Of a stretch of DNA of 64,000 nt, positions 40,627 through 51,600 are shown piece by piece (position 1 is the first letter of the stretch; each line of letters opens with the position of its first letter). Under the pieces are notes generated by a model. That model worked only from the letters and a program-made list of their open reading frames with translations, searched no databases and was not told the origin of the DNA. This stretch comes from Brienomyrus brachyistius (Eukaryota; Chordata; Actinopteri; Osteoglossiformes; Mormyridae), in the NCBI RefSeq assembly GCF_023856365.1, contig NC_064551.1, positions 1,444,501 to 1,508,500 of the forward strand, in the 5' to 3' direction. Both the position numbers and the translations under genes were made by a program.

Positions 40627-41256
40627 AGTAGTGGTTCTCAACCGGGGGGGGGGGCGACGCAATAGGGGGGCCTCAGCGAGAAGAAAGTACGACATTCCTA
40701 TCGATATATATTCAAAAGGAGACATACGTTGATATATCAATATGCACTTAGTATACTTAAAAATTATTCTTTATGGAAGATTTTAGTGAAAATCAATCGT
40801 ATTATATCTGCTTCTGTTTCGGTTGTGACGTTGCATCGAATCCCAGAATTCACTGCAAAAATCTAAGGTTTCAGTTAGGCGAGTCTCGCGGGAAAGCTAA
40901 TTGGGGGGGGGGGAGACACACAATGTTTAAAAAAATTTGCGTTATTTGTTTTATTTTGTTGAAGACTAATACCTTAAAAATGGGGTCTTTACCTTTATTA
41001 AGCACACGTGTAATGGCTGTCACGCTTTGTTTATTATATTAGAGCTACATTTTGGGTTTTACGTTGTTTTTTGTTCATATTCACCTTCTGCTTAGAGAAC
41101 AATGTCATAAACAGAAAAAATAACGTTGTTGGAAAATATGTTTATATTAATAAACATTAGCAATTGCTGTCATCATTGCAGAACGCATACATCACAGACA
41201 ATATCATAACCTGTGCAGGGGACTCCAGGCACGTTTTTGGTTGAGAACCTAAATCC
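40627..41256. mobile_element. possible non-autonomous DNA transposon
   Basis: The left end tagtggttctcaacc and right end ggttgagaaccta are inverted, hAT-like termini about 620 bp apart. An open frame of 89 codons inside is not a recognisable transposase. I could not find a convincing target duplication, so the ends are approximate. Confidence 0.5.
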
Positions 41257-42483
41257 TAATTATATGCCTTATGCTAATTTATACTATTCCTCCAACAGAA
41301 TTGCACTACCTCAACGTTTCTTAACAAGTCTCCGCACCAGCACACAATATAGTGAAAAACTAAGACTGCGCCTCAAAGCGCAGACATGCCTGCCTTACAA
41401 AAACAGATGCGGCTCATATTTCATCGTGTGATAAAGATGAATTTGCGATTGTAGAATATTCATCTCATTTAGTGTAAACTGAGACATTTTAGTAATATTG
41501 GTGTACCTTGTCACAGCAGTTTCTTCGCTGTTTTGTTTCTGTATTTTTCCGTTACAGCCATCAGCCAGTCTCTACATGTCTGGTCTTCTAATAAACCATC
41601 AAATTGATCTAAACTAATCTCCAGAGTGTTGCAGGATGATGGTGACACCAGGGATAGACATTTTGGGGGGGAATCCTCTTTTTTTAGAGAACGCCTGGGC
41701 GGAAGGGCAGATCCTGATGTCGTTTCCCTGTTGGGATCCCCATATGCAGAGAGATGTGCCAGATACTGGCCGCGTGACTATACTTTGTTATCAGGAAAAA
41801 AATAATGGATCTGGTCCGTGTGAGCGTAAGTGTAAGTGAGAAGCATCGTATTTTCGCTGCCCCGTGCTCATGTGACCCTGCCGGTGGCGTGTGACGAGGG
41901 ACACATTTCCGCTTCCTCTAGCTCTGGGATTGATCAGACCAGGAGTGAACAGCAGAGAGCAAACGTTCAGATTAAGAGCAGCTCTAATAGACTGCGGCAC
42001 AGAGGTTCCTTCAGCAGAAACAACATCTTTTAACTACCTTCAAATGGTGTTCACACATAAATATTACATGTAAATCCATGAGCAGGGTGTAATCCAATAG
42101 TGAACAAAGTTTCATTAACGATGAAAAAGCCACAGATTCAATTTTCTGAGAAAGATACTAAATATCTTCAGCAAAATTAGCTGTGTACAGTGCTTAAGCT
42201 TGGAACAAATTACACATTGTATTTTTAAAATATTTTAAAATTACCATTCTTTTAACTTCACTACTTCAAAAACAATCCAGTTGTACAGAAATACATTTTA
42301 AAATTATACCTTTCCACGTTGGATATGAAACATGACTGATAAATAATGCTTTTAAATCATATGGAAGTTCAGGTATTATGTGTAACACTGTTAAAACAGG
42401 AAGGAAGAGAACCAGTGACTGAACAGGCACCCGGAGACAGCACTGATACTCATCCATTGGCACGCCAACAGGTGCTCAGGCGG
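41257..42483. other. intergenic, no gene recognised
   Basis: No exon or repeat family is supported. Confidence 0.4.
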
Positions 42484-42567
42484 TTCGTGATTGGATGGCA
42501 GCCCTGCACAGCAGTACGTGATTGGACGGCAGCCCTGCACAGCAGTACGTGATTGGACGGCAGCCCA
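42484..42567. repeat. 31-bp tandem repeat, under three copies
   Basis: The unit cgtgattggacggcagccct recurs at 42486, 42517 and 42548. Confidence 0.9.
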
Positions 42568-43532
42568 CTACAGAGCCAGAGAGTGATGCACCAAGTGTGG
42601 CTCCCTACTGCCAAGGTCGTTCCAGGAATCCGGTGTCAGCTTTCAGCCACTCGTGGTTCTGAAATACCGGCACTCTTGTCTCAACATTCGTATTAGCTGT
42701 GGAGGAGTTAGCCTGCCTGCCAGAGCTGAAGCTCAACAGTGTCCCAAGTTATACACCGAGAACTACGGTTCTGCAGTTCTACCCTGTTTTATCTTGGGTC
42801 CACCGTGGTGGAACAGCTGCCATCAAATGGACCTTGAATCAAACAGGAATCTTTTTCCGTCGCTTTGGACGAAACGGCCTGCTGGATATATGTTTGACAT
42901 CTTGCAAGACTTTGTGGCTGCAGAGGACAACAGTATGCTGAGGAGCAGGGAGGCAGAGTTATGGAGAAGCGTAGCTCACAGTTACGGTCTGGTCATGATA
43001 CTGAAACAGCCATATGGTGAAGCACACGGACGCAGATCAGTAGCTATGCTGGGAGGAGCATCTTTTAATGTATTGGAGACTTAAGTGCAAATGCAGCAAT
43101 TACATGTTCACACACACACACATCTTTAACAGCTGTGCTGCAGTTAAACACTGTTACCATGGAAACCAGCCCAGCCACATGCGGGGCAGAGCCTGATCCT
43201 TGTTACAGGCTACAGGTTCATGGGCTGGAATGGTCACGGGCGCAGTGCTGCAAGATAACCCAGAGTGCCGCGGCAGGACCGGGCCACCAGGGGAACACAG
43301 CCGCTCGGCAGCCCCCGACCGGCTATAAAACTCCCTCATTAAACTTTCAGGTGGATGAAGCCACAATACGCCGCCTCACCCTAATGGCCAGTCTGCAATC
43401 AGCCCAGAGGAGGAGATGGCAGGTGATTGGCTGGTTTGAATTAGACCAATCCCAATGAAGTTGGTGTATTGATCCATTTGCAGTATTTTTCCCCTTTATG
43501 GTATCTGCTGTATTTGGAGCAAGGGCTCATTC

Positions 43533-43534
<2 letters not shown>
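42568..43534. other. intergenic, open frame of unknown meaning
   Basis: Overlapping open frames of 143 codons (42653-43084) and 80 codons (42699-42941) occur on the plus strand. Neither resembles a known family, and no splice or promoter context supports them. I regard them as chance frames. Confidence 0.4.

Positions 43535-43596
<62 letters not shown>
43535..43596. repeat. (CA)n microsatellite
   Basis: About thirty uninterrupted CA units, just beyond the presumed 3' end of jag2. Confidence 0.97.
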
Positions 43597-43597
<1 letters not shown>

Positions 43598-43724
43598 CAT
43601 CTGCAGCAGCAGTCAGCCAATAAACCGAGATTCCGGTTTGACACGCGAGAGCTGGAGGAGCATACAGCACTTGTGGAAGCTCACTATGATCTGTCACAAA
43701 CCGCTTTGAAGGACAATATAAACT

Positions 43725-45135
43725 TTTTAATAAATAGTTTGATTTATTTCTAAGAACAAATAAAATTTACACTAAACGAACCTTATGACTTTGCAAAACA
43801 ACTTTACAAAATATGTACATGTTCTTCCCATTCATATCCCCCACCCCCCTTAAATCTCTTTACTCTCCAACTTCTACAACAGCTCTGTCAAGTAATGCTT
43901 TTAATTCCTTTATTTTTGTGCTGTCCCAAAACATAACAGAATTCTGTCCAGGGGAGCCATGTCAAACACAGTAAGAAACTAACTGCCACTTCGTAACGGG
44001 ACCAGTTAACTCCTCCTATGGACTAAGGTACAAAACGTGGAACAAAATTAACTGACAAAAACTGTTCCCTTCATTTGGCCAAAATTTCGAGTAGAATAAG
44101 CAGATGCTCACATCAAATCACATCATTGGACAAAAAAAAATGTAGTGGAGGCGGGACATGATGCTCCACCCACATTTAACAAAACTGAAAGAGCATGCTG
44201 GGATAGGGAAGGAGACTGAGAATAAATACAGGTCAGGATGCAAGTGTCTAAATGTCCTTTATAAAAATAAAAATAAACTAAGAAAAGATCAACGATTATA
44301 TTAATGCTCTCAAGATAAGCTGGATGCTGCATATTTTGTTCAACTATATAAAAAATTTGTCAGCTGACAAATAAAAGGAATGGCATTGTAAAAATAATAA
44401 TAAAAATAATAAAAAAGTGACTTAAGTTACTAAATTCAAATTACACAGCGATTCCTTTATTATATACATATATACAAAGTGAAGGTATATCTTTTGTCAA
44501 ATACCTCTTCGGTGGTCTGAAAATAAACAAACAAAAAAGGTTGCCTATCCCTTTTTCCTTGATTACAGGGACAAAAATCAGGTTCCTCAGGAGGCACTTA
44601 GCAACACAAACACTGAAATCCTGGGCCAGTTGGAGACGAAAACAAACAAAAGAAGGCCACTTCAGGGGGAAGCTGCCCCCCACCTTTCCAGAAGTCTGTT
44701 ACAGTCCTTGAAGAAGCATGTTAGTGTTAGTCTCTCCCCCAGACCGCGCTCCCCCAAGCCCCTGCCGCCGTTCTGGAGAATTGTACAAATCTCATTTGCC
44801 ACTTAGCCATAATCCGCACTTCCCCTAAAACAGAAAAAAAAATGTCCATCGTTCTCTTCTTTTACTCGTGTAATCCTTAATCTCGGCCCTGCTTCAGTCA
44901 TAACTGTACTTGGGCAAACTTATGTTTCCTTTAACCTCAAATTAAGAAAAAAATAGTCTCATCCTTACATAAAAACAAAGCGAATACTACAAAAAAAAAA
45001 AATCTCGGCTCCGTCTCTGAGCCATAAATCGTTTACAAAAAGAGAAAGACAGACGTGAGTCTGGGGCCCGGCGGATGGCGTGATGGTTCTCCCTGGCCTG
45101 GCGGCCCGGCGGCTTCCGGTCACTCACAGGGCGCT
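43725..45135 (-). other. jag2: probable 3' UTR of jag2
   Basis: The stretch after the stop codon is AT-rich, has no exon-like open frame and few recognisable repeats, as expected for a vertebrate 3' UTR. Its far end is set only by a candidate polyadenylation signal near 43.74 kb, so the boundary is an inference. Confidence 0.5.
43743..43748 (-). promoter_or_regulatory. candidate polyadenylation signal (AATAAA)
   Basis: The plus strand has tttatt, AATAAA on the jag2 strand, about 1.39 kb after the inferred stop codon. Other AATAAA copies on the same strand lie at 44456-44461 and 43909-43914, so alternative 3' ends are possible. Only transcript data can say which is used. Confidence 0.35.
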
Positions 45136-45600
45136 TCATACGCTCTGCTCTTTGAAATTCTCGCTGATGCTGGTGCGGTTCACATTCTTCCAGCGGTTTG
45201 TCTTTGGGCTGAGTGCCACGTAGGCTTGCTTATGGGCAGAGCTGCGTGTGGTGCACACCAGGGGGTGCAGTCCTGGGGTGCACGTGCTGCCCGGGATACT
45301 TGTCCACCTCCACGGTGACTGGTCCATTGCCCTCTTCCTCCTCCTCCTCCTCTTCGTCGCAAGTCCTGTCAGGGGAGGGCATGAGCTTCCTGCACTCTTG
45401 CTCCGCCTCCTTGTTGTCCTTGGGCTGCTGCCGGACTATGGGCCGCAGTGCCTCCCACTGGTTGTTGATGTTCTCGTCCAGCGCCGCTGGCTGTCGCCTC
45501 TCACGCTCTTTCCTCCGCTTGCGTGTCCACCAGACGCAGACCACCAGGCAGGAGAATGACAGCACGCAGAAGAATGCGCACACGACTGGCACCAGGTAGT
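45136..45600 (-). CDS. jag2: jag2 exon 26: transmembrane helix and cytoplasmic tail
   Basis: After the acceptor ccctgagcag the exon reads [20 protein letters not shown], then [17 protein letters not shown], the JAG2-type membrane helix and basic stop-transfer sequence. The tail has [10 protein letters not shown] and a run of eight Glu, then VEVDKYPG. In that frame it stops at 45,230-45,232. In the next frame a protein-like tail ([19 protein letters not shown]...ENFKEQSV) runs to a TGA at 45,136-45,138. A surplus base near the CCCGGG at 45,290-45,295 would join them, so I take 45,136 as the probable true end. Confidence 0.85.
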
Positions 45601-48600
45601 CTGCTCAGGGGGACAGCCAATCAGAACACACTATGGGCCGTGCTGCACAGCCGTGGATTGGCTGGAGCTGACTCGTATGAATTCTGGCCACAGTCCACAT
45701 GGGAGCAGGTTTGCACTCATATAGTCAGACAAGTAAGAATACTCAGAAATGGAATTCTCTATGGCTGATGGCTGCAGACAGGGACTGCTCGACTCGTTTA
45801 CAAAGGTAAACAATACTACTGGGCCTACGCGGACATAAACGATGATCACACACGTCTTTTCCCAGTGCGTGTCAGTCAGCAGTCTACTACAAGCATATCA
45901 AATTATCGGATCGCTTATTTAACAAAGGCGGCTCCAGAACAGGATCCTGCCATGGGAGAAGGCAGAATCGAGCATGGCGTCACGATTGCAGACGTAGCCC
46001 CTCCCAGAGATCCATTGGCTCCCCACTCACCTGCTAATTTGGGCAAGACCTGCGTTTCAACTTTGACTTCGATGACGGCCAGCATGGAGGCTGCTGTTGT
46101 GCCGCTTGGACAGTGAGCCGCGATGGCACTGGCCGCCTCCTGGATCAAACGATGGTCCACATCATCCTGCTGGAAGGACTGGAGAAGGTGCGTGGTGTCA
46201 CAAGACCGTGTGTACAAACAAGGTGGTGCCAGCATATTGGAGGAGGTCCACGATGAGGGGGCGGGGGCAATCTCATCCGCAAAGGGCTGGTGTGTGTGCA
46301 GGTTTCTGGGGTAACCTTTAGGTCAGCTGTTCAAACCCAGGTGTGAGGACTCTTCAGCCAATCAGTCCTCTAATTATTAATCTAATTAGGGAGCTGCAGT
46401 GAAAACCTGCACACACAGCAGCCCTTTGCGGATAAGATTGGCCACCCCTGCTTTAAGACTACACCCACAGCTAAAGGACTAGCTGCTTTCAATGATCAGG
46501 TAGGACAAGGGGGGGTGACGAACTGGCATCACATGTAGGTGTTGCCCAGTTTGAAGACGACCGCCGTTATCCACCAATGAGCAAGCTTCCCCCGTCTCAA
46601 TGCCGGGATACTTACACCTGCAAGCTGTGCTGTCTCAGGCGGGGTAGAGTTACTGCAGAGAAGCTAAATGCAAGAATCCCTCATTCTACCAGCAACAAAC
46701 ACAAACACTCCCTCTCAGCTGAAAACGTATAAAAACTTATTTGCCATCATGCCCCATTTTTATTTCCAGTGGTTAAGTACATACCTCCGAACAACCAAAA
46801 CTGGATTGTTAGCTTAAAAGATATTATGGGTTTACACAGTGGACAAACTGCAACTTCATTTGGGTAACCAGTGGTTAATATACAGAAATAATGAAACCAG
46901 GTAATTAATTACACATAAACACCCGTGGGCCACTCCTATGTAAGTGCTAAAGCAAATTAACAGAAAGAACCATTAAATATAATCATCCTCCTCCTCATTA
47001 GTCATAAAATAAAACTTATATACTGGTCAAGAGATCTGGACAACAACTCAGCTAATTAATTTTTGCTCATTTTCAACCTAAATGGTTAGAACTCCTATCT
47101 TTGACACACAAACAGTATCAGTGGGTTACAAGGTCAAAGCAGACAAGCACTATGGGGGGAGGAAAAGCTTTAAACCCGAGTTTCGCTCTGGGTCACCTGT
47201 GAACCGGCAAAAGCACAGCAGGCAGGACAGGACCCTGCAGGCCTTAATCTGGACTCTCAGCTGCTGAGCTACATGTGCGAAAATTTTATTAAGTCAGTTC
47301 AGATTCCGTACCTGAGCAAAATAAATGCTCCAGCCATTTAAATATGGTTCTTCCTGCAACTTACGCAATGCCCAAATAAAGATGTGTGTTAAGTTAAGAC
47401 ACCCCCTTCTGGATTCACATGGAAACAGGTGAGGAGGGGTGGATACTCACAACGGCCACCTCCACTGCATTGGGATTGCCGGGCGAGAGGTCACACAGCA
47501 GCACCAGGCCTATGGTCTTTGGCCAGAGCGCGGCTGGCCGACAGGTTACCTCAGCTCTGAGCAGACGTTCTCCACTGTGGGTGCCCTGCAGAGGAAAGGC
47601 CCAAACTTGTGCATTACCATATGCGACTCGGACTGGATGATCACGCCATGGAGCAGCAAGCACCTCTCGCATTACACATCCCGGCACGAGAGCTCACCTG
47701 AGGCACCTTGTTCTTGTTGAAGATGAGCGTGATCCTGGCACAGCTGTTGTCCAGGTAGCCGCTGTTGGGCTCACACCTGCTGTGCAATGGGACGGGGCGT
47801 CGGGCTGGGCACACACGCCCCAGCGGTGGCAGGGCGGGGAGAAGCAGGTGAGGAAGTGATGCTCCTGGACAGGGCCGGCCCCCGGGGCAGGGGGACCGCT
47901 CCTCACCAAGATTTTCATGGAGGAGACACAACCGGCGCCCACAGAGCACCTGCACAGAGAGAGGTGCCGTTGGAAGAGAGGAATGCAGGACGTGGTCACG
48001 TCGATGCAGGGTCACACATCATGGCTGACCTGTGACCAACACGTCAGTGCAGCAGCACTTAGGGCATGGCCGTACCTTGGTACACTCCAAGTTGCCGTTG
48101 GTGCACTGGCAGGGTATTGCAGTCTTGGTCCCATTGGCTGCCATGGGGGATCTGCAGTCCCGCATAGTGGCACGCATTCCCGAAACCTGCGACTGCACAG
48201 GGAAACCAGAGGTTGAGTGATCTGCAACAGCGCATGAAAAGAACCGCCTGCCCTATCCTACCCCTGTGCAGGTAAATAGATCAAATTATGATATTGGGCA
48301 ATCAGTCAGCCTGAGACCACATCCCACCCTCTGAAACCTAAAGTGACAGAATGGGGCTATCCTGACCGCGAGGCCCTCAGCCTGACACCACATCCCACCC
48401 GCCGAAACCTAAGGTGACAGAATGGGGCTATCCTGACCGCGAGGCCCCTCAGCCTGAGACCACATCCCACCCGCCGAAACCTAATGTGACAGAATGGGGC
48501 TATCCTGACCGCGAGGCCCCTCAGCCTGAGACCACATCCCACCCGCCAAAACATAAGGTGACAGGAATGGGGCTATCCTGACCGCGAGGACCCTCAGCCT

Positions 48601-51600
48601 GAGACCACATCCCACCCGCCGAAACCTAATGTGACAGACTGGGGCTATCCTGACCGCGAGGACCCTCAGCCTGAGACCACATCCCACCCGCCGAAACCTA
48701 ATGTGACAGAATGGGGCTATCCTGACCGCGAGGACCCTCAGCCTGAGACCACATCCCACCCGCCCAAACCTAATGTGACAGAATGGGGCTATCCTGACCG
48801 TGAGGAAACTGCTGTTACTCACACTCCTGACAACGAGGCCCCATCTGGCCAGGGGGACACACACAGCGGAAGCCGTTAATCTCATCCACACAGGTGGCGC
48901 CGTGACTGCAAAGGCGAGGACTGGCATTCGTCAATGTCTGGGCCAGAGGAGACGATGAGAGAGAGAGACTCAGACCCTGGTTTACAGTGGTGAAAGCTAT
49001 GCTCCTTTCTCACGGGCAAGTTTGGCAGCCAAGCCGCCGTCTCTGGTGGGATCCACCTGCAAGCCTCACATTACTGTGCATGTTCACAGAGGACAAGAAC
49101 TAGAGGATCTGACTGGTGGATTTGACTACACTTATCACTTAAACAGTAGTAACTCATCCACGTGGTCTGCAGGTCCAAGGCCAACCACTGCTGGGGTGCA
49201 GGGATCAAAGGTCAAAGGTGTAGGACTCACTGATGCGACAGTCTGGGCCGGCGAATCCGGGGGGCACATTCGCAGCGAAACCAGTTCACTCCATCCACAC
49301 AGATGCCACCGTTGTAACTGTGGGGATGAGACAAAAGTGTGTAGTTACAGTGTCCCCCCCAGACTTGATCCTGCTAGTACACTTCGACATGAATGATGAT
49401 TACTGATCTTTCAAATGGTCATACATGCCTCAACACATCCAGGCTTTCAAAAATACCCCCCCACACTCATAAAGAGACCCCCATTTAAGCCTGACAGAGT
49501 CCTATTTACTCAGACACCCACCACCAGGTGATTAAAGTTTACTTCCCAAACCGGAAGATTCAAATTTGATTCAGGAACATCTCCAGTGTCTCCAGGCAGC
49601 ATGGGGTGGCTATCGCCATCCCCACCAAAAGGAAGGGGTACTATGGGGGGGGGTCAGAGAGGCCACTGACCGAGAGCTTTACTTACCAGGGGTGAGGGTT
49701 ACAGTCATTCGTGTCTGTGGGGGAAAGTGGAAAACAAGATGTAATTACAGCCTGCCCCATGCACAGGAAGCGAGAGCGGCGGCACATCCGAGCAGCGGGC
49801 CGGGACCCCGGAATACGCTGACGGCAGCTCCGATCCATAACCCCGGATCCAGCTGGAGTACGTTACGCTGCTAGTGTGGGCGCCGCTGACGTTGCCAGCG
49901 TAGTCGGGATTTCTGCTTCGCTGTGTTTGGGACGTCTCTGGCTGACGCGTTTCAGCGATACGTTTCCTGACCAGTCAGATACACGCAGGGGCCTTCAGAC
50001 ATTAATAAAGTGCAGATTCAGGCGTTCTGTTTAATGGAAGGGGGGGGGCAGTGATGTTCCCCCAGGAGCCTGAAACCTGGACACCCCCATCAGAGTGGAG
50101 TGCATCTCCTCTGCATCTACCAGGGAGGCATCTTCTGGACAAGAAATAACACCCCCCGATATCTGCTGGTGGAAATTCATAGATCGAACCTCCATAGCTT
50201 GTGACCGCCCTTGTCTTGCTATATGCCGCTGCGGCTGAAGTGCTGCAGAAGATTCCGGAAGGTGGCCTTACTCAGTGCACAGGTGGTGCCCTCCCAGCCA
50301 TCCTTGCAGATACAGGTGAAGGCCTCGCCGCTTCCCACACACGTGGCGCCGTTCTTGCAGGGGTTCGAGGCACAGGTGTTGTTTTTGGCTGAAACGGGAC
50401 AGGGGGGTGGAGTTAGATATGTCCGGCCTGTGTCCCTCCCCACAGGAAGGCTCCCAGCATGCACCGGAACTGACCTGTGTTGCAGGTGAGCCCCCCCCAG
50501 CCAGGAGGGCAGGCGCAGCGGAAAGCATCTCCATGGTCGTAGCAGGTGCCACCGTTGCTGCAGGTGGTAGCATCACACTGGCTTTCACCTGAGAGGGGGG
50601 TGGAGGGGGGGGGGATGTACTTAGGCGGGGGCAAAAACACACAGGCCATGGGTTGGAGGGATGGGGAGAGTCAAACCGGGGTGAAAATACATAAGGCACA
50701 GACTGGGAGGGGGGGTGTGGGGCACGAGGAGAGTCAAGCATGGAAGACGGGGGGTTTGTGAAAGCGACAGGGCGAGGGAGGGGGGCGACAGGGCGAGGGA
50801 GGGGGGCGACAGGGCGAGGGAGGGGGGCGACAGGGCGAGGGAGGGGGGCGACAGGGCGAGGGAGGGGGGCGACAGGGCGAGGGAGGGGGGCGACAGGGCG
50901 AGGGAGGGGGCGACAGGGCGAGGGAGGGGGCGACAGGGCGAGGGAGGGGGCGACAGGGCGAGGGAGGGGGCGACAGGGCGAGGGAGGGGGCGACAGGGCG
51001 AGGGAGGGGGGCGACTCACGCGAGTGGCAGGTCTTGCCTTTCCAACCGCCAGCACACTTGCAGTAGAAGCCGTTCACCAGGTCGACACAGTGACCGCCGT
51101 TCTTGCAGGGATTGCAGCTGCACTCGTTCACGTCTGGAGGGGGAGGGAGGGGTTAGAGCTGGGAGGCAATGGAATGGGGTGGGGGGGGGGGGGCGCATGG
51201 ATGAGGGAGGGGCAACTCACCAAGGGTGCAAAGTTCACCCTTCCAGCCGTCGGTACAAAAGCACTGGAAGGAGCCGACGCCATCGACGCAGGTGCTGCCG
51301 TTCTGGCAAGGGCTGGACGCGCAGTCATTGATGTCTGCGCATGGGGGTGGGGGCAGACAATGAGTCTGAGCAGGGGAGGGGATACCTTATACTTAACCGG
51401 GGGGTGGGGGACATACTCTCATGGCAGTAGATGCCACTGAAGCCAGGCTCGCAGGCGCAGGAAAATCCGCCGCCAGGCTGCCCCACGCAGCGCCCATTGG
51501 GCCCACACACATTGGACAGAATGCGAAGTGTGCCCTCCTCTGTGGAGTTTGTCGCCACGGCGATGGTGCAGCTGTCAATCACTGGGGGAAGGGAAAAAAA

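Noticed and set aside
42653..43084. 143-codon plus-strand open frame
   Set aside because: It has no family resemblance and no splice or promoter context, and an overlapping frame is equally open.
46031..46070. Donor for exon 25 at CAG|GTCTTG
   Set aside because: It leaves the wrong phase for exon 26. The GCAG|GTGAGT site 19 bp further on gives the right phase and Asp-Tyr-Leu-Val.
48076..48186. Alternative acceptor for exon 22 six bases downstream (after tcgcag)
   Set aside because: The upstream acceptor gives E-F-A-G-F-G-N-A-C, which aligns with JAG2 EVIGFGRSC. The downstream one removes two of those codons and the match.
48481..48927. 148-codon frame of repeated [17 protein letters not shown] peptide
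   Set aside because: It is a read-through of the 72-bp minisatellite in intron 21.
50268..51131. 287-codon open frame on the minus strand, with a 241-codon frame opposite
   Set aside because: It joins jag2 exons 16-18 through introns and the 20/21-bp minisatellite. The middle is low-complexity repeat peptide, and the true exons are bounded by splice sites.
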